Positions 33,572 to 36,615 of a stretch of 36,615 nt of DNA are shown piece after piece; the first letter of the stretch is position 1; each line of letters begins with the position of its first letter. The notes under the pieces were generated by a model. That model ran no database searches, had not been told where the DNA came from, and saw only the letters and a list, made by a program, of their open reading frames with translations. A program made the position numbers and the translations under genes. The stretch covers positions 1 through 36,615 of the forward strand of contig JAPOIJ010000028.1 in NCBI GenBank assembly GCA_029979005.1. Direction: 5' to 3'. The stretch is from Planctomycetota bacterium. GTDB taxonomy: Bacteria; Planctomycetota; Planctomycetia; Pirellulales; Pirellulaceae.

Positions 33572-35470
33572 ATGGACAAACCTGAAATATCCGTAGGCAT
33601 CGACCTCGGAACAACTTTTTCAGCAGTGGCTCATATTGATAATGAAGGCAGACCCCTGACAATTATTAATAGTGAAGGGGAACTCACGACACCAAGTGCT
33701 GTTTTTTTTGATCACGATGCCGTAATTGTTGGTACCGAAGCAACTATTGCGGGGGAAAGCGACACTGACCGTCTTGCAAGAAATGCCAAACGAGACATGG
33801 GAGGCGCTCGCTATCGAAAAAAAATTCGCGATTGCTTTCTTCCACCTGAGGTCATTCAATCCCTCATTTTGAAACGTCTTAAAAGCGATGCGGAATTAAA
33901 GCTCGGCGAATTTACAAAAGCCGTGATCACTGTGCCCGCCTATTTCAATGAACCACGCCGCAAAGCCACACAGGACGCGGGGGAGCTTGCCGGGATCGAT
34001 GTGATTGACATCATCAACGAACCAACCGCCGCCGCGCTGGCCTATGGCGTTCAGCAAGGATTCCTCAATGCCCGAGGAGCCGCGAAAGAGGTTGAACGAG
34101 TTCTTGTCTACGACCTCGGTGGAGGCACCTTTGATGTCACGCTCATGGAAATTAAGAACTCCCACTTCAGAACAATCGCCACTGCCGGTGATGTCTATCT
34201 TGGCGGAATTGATTGGGATCATCGAATTTTTGACTTTGCAATGAAGGAATTCGAAACCAAGCATCAAATCTCGTTTGCAGATGACAACTCGCTTAAAGAA
34301 AAATTAATGAACCAGTGCATCCGAGCCAAAGCTTCTCTTTCGGCTCGCTCGCAAACGATCATTCGAATCGAGCACAAAGGGGAACGCTTTAAAATCGAAA
34401 TTACCAGAGGCCAGTTCGAGGAACTAACCAAAGACTTACTCGAACGCACTAAACTCACAACCGAACGTTTGCTGCGCGACGCAAAAACAGACTGGTCGTC
34501 AGTGACTAAACTCTTACTCGTTGGCGGCTCCACTCGCATGCCGATGGTCGCAAAAATGCTTGAGAAAACTTCCGGTTTAAAAGTCGATCGCACACTCTCT
34601 CCAGATGAATGTGTCGCCCATGGCGCGGCAATTTACGCAGACATCCTCATGAAATTCGGACAGGAAGCTGGAACCGGTATTTCAATTAAAAATGTGAACT
34701 CTCACGACCTTGGCGTTTTGGGAATTGACTCGAAAACCCAAACACAAAGAAGAAAGATAGTCATCCCGCGGAATCACAGCCTTCCCACCAAGGCTGCCCG
34801 AAAATTTCGAACGGCAAAAGATGGACAGACGCAAATCGTGGTAAGAGTTATTGAGGGAGGAACAGATACAGGGCAGGGGGCGACACTAATTGGTAAATGC
34901 ATTGTGCAAGACTTGCCCGCAGGCATTAAGCAAGGGACCGAGGTCGTCGTTTCCTTTAATTACCTTAACTCGGGAAGAATCGATGTCGTTGCAGAAATAC
35001 CTGAACTCAAAATCAGCGCCGACACAGCCATCAATCGCGCCGATGGCATGACCCGTGCAGACATACTTTCCTGGAAAGAAAAACTTGCCTCCAACACAGA
35101 CTTACTTGATCTAGCGGAACCGGCGAAGGATAGCAGCGCAGCAATCACACCTCCGACCCTTGCTTCGCCAACTGTCGAATCTTCAAAACGCTCCAACCCA
35201 CCCAAACCACCACGAGCAACCCCGGCTATCGTGCCCGCAATTCCCATGGCCGTGCCAGAAAAACCGGCTATCCCCGAAATAAAAATCACAAAGCCAAAAA
35301 CCAAACGGAAAATCGACATACCCTCGGAAGACGAAATGTTTGTATTTGAGGAAAGTTCACCAGCTACTGCTCCCGGAGACTCAGCTTTAGATTTCCTTAA
35401 TGACAACAAGCAACCTTCTGCAGGAGGTTCTGAGCTAGACGACTTTCTTGCTGACTTGGATCTCGACTAA
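33572..35470 (+). CDS. Hsp70 family protein with proline-rich acidic tail
   Basis: 632 residues from ATG 33572. The outer ATG at 33527 adds 15 residues but overlaps a promoter-like -10, and MDKPEISVGIDLGTTFS matches the other Hsp70 better. The ATPase domain carries VGIDLGTTFS, VYDLGGGTFDVTL, LLVGGSTRMPMVAKM and LSPDECVAHGAA. The beta-type substrate domain runs to about residue 510. Instead of a DnaK lid there is a proline/lysine-rich disordered region (about 525-600) and an acidic end, with ALDFLNDNK and ELDDFLADLDLD sharing an L-D-(D)-F-L pattern. The J-like membrane protein gene follows after 58 bp, so the pair is probably an operon. Confidence 0.9.
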   Translation: MDKPEISVGIDLGTTFSAVAHIDNEGRPLTIINSEGELTTPSAVFFDHDAVIVGTEATIAGESDTDRLARNAKRDMGGARYRKKIRDCFLPPEVIQSLILKRLKSDAELKLGEFTKAVITVPAYFNEPRRKATQDAGELAGIDVIDIINEPTAAALAYGVQQGFLNARGAAKEVERVLVYDLGGGTFDVTLMEIKNSHFRTIATAGDVYLGGIDWDHRIFDFAMKEFETKHQISFADDNSLKEKLMNQCIRAKASLSARSQTIIRIEHKGERFKIEITRGQFEELTKDLLERTKLTTERLLRDAKTDWSSVTKLLLVGGSTRMPMVAKMLEKTSGLKVDRTLSPDECVAHGAAIYADILMKFGQEAGTGISIKNVNSHDLGVLGIDSKTQTQRRKIVIPRNHSLPTKAARKFRTAKDGQTQIVVRVIEGGTDTGQGATLIGKCIVQDLPAGIKQGTEVVVSFNYLNSGRIDVVAEIPELKISADTAINRADGMTRADILSWKEKLASNTDLLDLAEPAKDSSAAITPPTLASPTVESSKRSNPPKPPRATPAIVPAIPMAVPEKPAIPEIKITKPKTKRKIDIPSEDEMFVFEESSPATAPGDSALDFLNDNKQPSAGGSELDDFLADLDLD

Positions 35471-35528
35471 CGCATCGCTCTGATTTTTTTGATTAACGCC
35501 ACCTCACCATCTCAGACACTTTTTTCAA

Positions 35529-36615
35529 ATGCCAATTGAATTTGATCCTTACTTAGAATGGCTTGGAATTCAGAGCACTGAACGCCCGCTGGATCATTAT
35601 GCACTACTCGGATTAACACGATTCGAAAGCTCCGAAGCGCTAATCGATCAACACTCCGTTCAGCGTATCGAATTGCTTCAAGATATTGCCACCGGCAGTG
35701 AACAGGTTGAGATCTCGCAAAAGATCTTGAACGAAGTTTCAGCAGCGAGAGTCTGTTTACTGGATCGGCAAAAACGAACCAAATATGATCTCCAGCTAAA
35801 AAAACAACTCGCCGGCTTTGATTCCGCGGAAAGCCGATTGGCACGGTTTACGTCCAATGCAGATTCCGCCGACCCAAGAGAATCACCAGCAAAAGAATCA
35901 CCAGCAAAACCAGTCGCTCCAATCAGCCTGGCAATTTCCACAGATCTAGAATCTAAAAAACGCAAATCTGGGGAAAACCCGATTCCTAGAATCAACAAAA
36001 GGAAAAAGCCATGGGTTTTCCCGGTAGTAGCAATGATCATCCCATTACTGATGGGAATTGGAGTCCTCCTTGGCGTCTACATTTTTTTAACACCGCAATT
36101 GCGAGAAGATTTTGACAAACTTAATTACGGACGAAGTAACGTTATTGAGACAAGCCACGACGAAGCCTCTCTGGGAGATCCGTTAAAGCTCAACCCCGCA
36201 CAACTCCCGAAGCCGACTACGCCGCCGAAATCAACCAAAAATCCAAAACGAAAAAAATCCTCGCCGAAAAAAGTTGCAGTGCCAACCGATAGCGGCGGCA
36301 AAATTATCGCTAGTTTTTATGCCGACCCAGCCATGGTTGGTGGCAACAACGCTAAATCACCAACAGCACTCGACCCGGAAAAACAAGATTGGAAAAAAGA
36401 CCCGAAATTCACCACCGACTTAAGCAAACCAGTGTCTTCGAGTAACTCAAAAATCGCCGCCTGGATGATGAGCGGAGATGAGGAGTGCAATGGGTTTGGC
36501 TTTAAACAAAATATTTCGGAAAATGAATTCGAACTGATGTACGAGCATGGCTGGCAATTAACGGTTATCGCAAAATTGGACGAAGGTTCCTATCAGTTTC
36601 AGATCCTTCCCAGTA
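35529..36615 (+). CDS. Membrane protein with HPD-less J-like domain (partial, runs off the window)
   Basis: Open from ATG 35529 to the window end (362 residues so far). Residues about 20-103 align with J-domain helices: LDHYALLGLTRFESSEALID resembles helix I/II, and KILNEVSAARVCLLDRQKRT followed by KYD resembles helix III/IV. The HPD tripeptide that stimulates Hsp70 ATPase is missing; the loop reads QDIATGSEQ. A polar linker rich in Ala, Pro and Lys leads to a basic stretch (INKRKK) and one TM segment (about 162-187), so the J-like part should be cytosolic. A Pro/Lys-rich linker and an apparently folded outer domain (IAAWMMSGDEECNGFGF onward) follow. It sits 58 bp after the Hsp70 gene, a likely functional partner. 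No SD is visible. Confidence 0.8.
   Translation, partial: MPIEFDPYLEWLGIQSTERPLDHYALLGLTRFESSEALIDQHSVQRIELLQDIATGSEQVEISQKILNEVSAARVCLLDRQKRTKYDLQLKKQLAGFDSAESRLARFTSNADSADPRESPAKESPAKPVAPISLAISTDLESKKRKSGENPIPRINKRKKPWVFPVVAMIIPLLMGIGVLLGVYIFLTPQLREDFDKLNYGRSNVIETSHDEASLGDPLKLNPAQLPKPTTPPKSTKNPKRKKSSPKKVAVPTDSGGKIIASFYADPAMVGGNNAKSPTALDPEKQDWKKDPKFTTDLSKPVSSSNSKIAAWMMSGDEECNGFGFKQNISENEFELMYEHGWQLTVIAKLDEGSYQFQILPS

Noticed and set aside
1-36615. tRNA or rRNA genes, CRISPR array, insertion sequences, phage genes.
   Set aside because: No TpsiC-like arms in the gaps, no spaced repeats, no transposase or integrase among the reading frames, and no terminal inverted repeats.

Overview
The window looks like chromosomal DNA of a planctomycete (Planctomycetota, probably Pirellulales-like). 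This is inferred from a secreted type I sulfatase, an L17 with large insertions and an acidic tail, a 2151-residue exported protein with glycine-rich linkers, unusual Hsp70 paralogues paired with a degenerate J-like membrane protein, and many GTG/TTG starts without clear Shine-Dalgarno (SD) sites. GC content is moderate. I see no phage, transposon, CRISPR array, rRNA or tRNA.

Layout. 1-2288 (minus): a partial protein with a BshC-like motif, a GT2 glycosyltransferase and a Nif3-family protein. 2421-3209 (plus): a sugar isomerase-like TIM barrel. 3338-5019: a divergent pair, epmB (EF-P beta-lysylation aminomutase) and efp, whose product keeps the modifiable lysine. 5304-8181 (plus): a beta-CASP metallo-beta-lactamase RNase-like protein, then an exported sulfatase that ends at a strong intrinsic terminator. 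8331-14786 (minus): the giant exported macroglobulin-like protein. 15062-15556 (plus): a small orphan protein. 15648-18917 (minus): the ribosomal tail operon rpmJ-rpsM-rpsK-rpoA-rplQ, with a recognisable promoter at one end and an intrinsic terminator at the other. rpmJ has only 37 codons and is easily missed.

19358-25196 is metabolic and repair: an AlkA-type glycosylase (minus); a collinear set of a PaaK-like adenylating enzyme, a cysteine-desulfurase-like PLP protein without the usual catalytic Cys, and a DUF971 protein (plus); then a crotonase and a second sugar isomerase-like TIM barrel (minus). 25555-26976 (minus) holds a site-2 (M50) protease and, upstream of it, a likely 29-residue membrane microprotein.

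27317-36615 is framed by two Hsp70-family genes on the plus strand. Between them, on the minus strand, lie a two-subunit sodium:solute symporter (large subunit plus DUF4212 small subunit), N-succinylarginine dihydrolase (astB) and a DUF502 membrane protein. The second Hsp70 has a long proline-rich tail ending in acidic/hydrophobic motifs. It is followed after 58 bp by a membrane protein whose N-terminus resembles a J-domain without HPD and which runs off the window. This Hsp70/J-like pair is the best candidate for an undescribed system here. Next come the giant macroglobulin-like protein and the adenylating-enzyme/PLP/DUF971 set.
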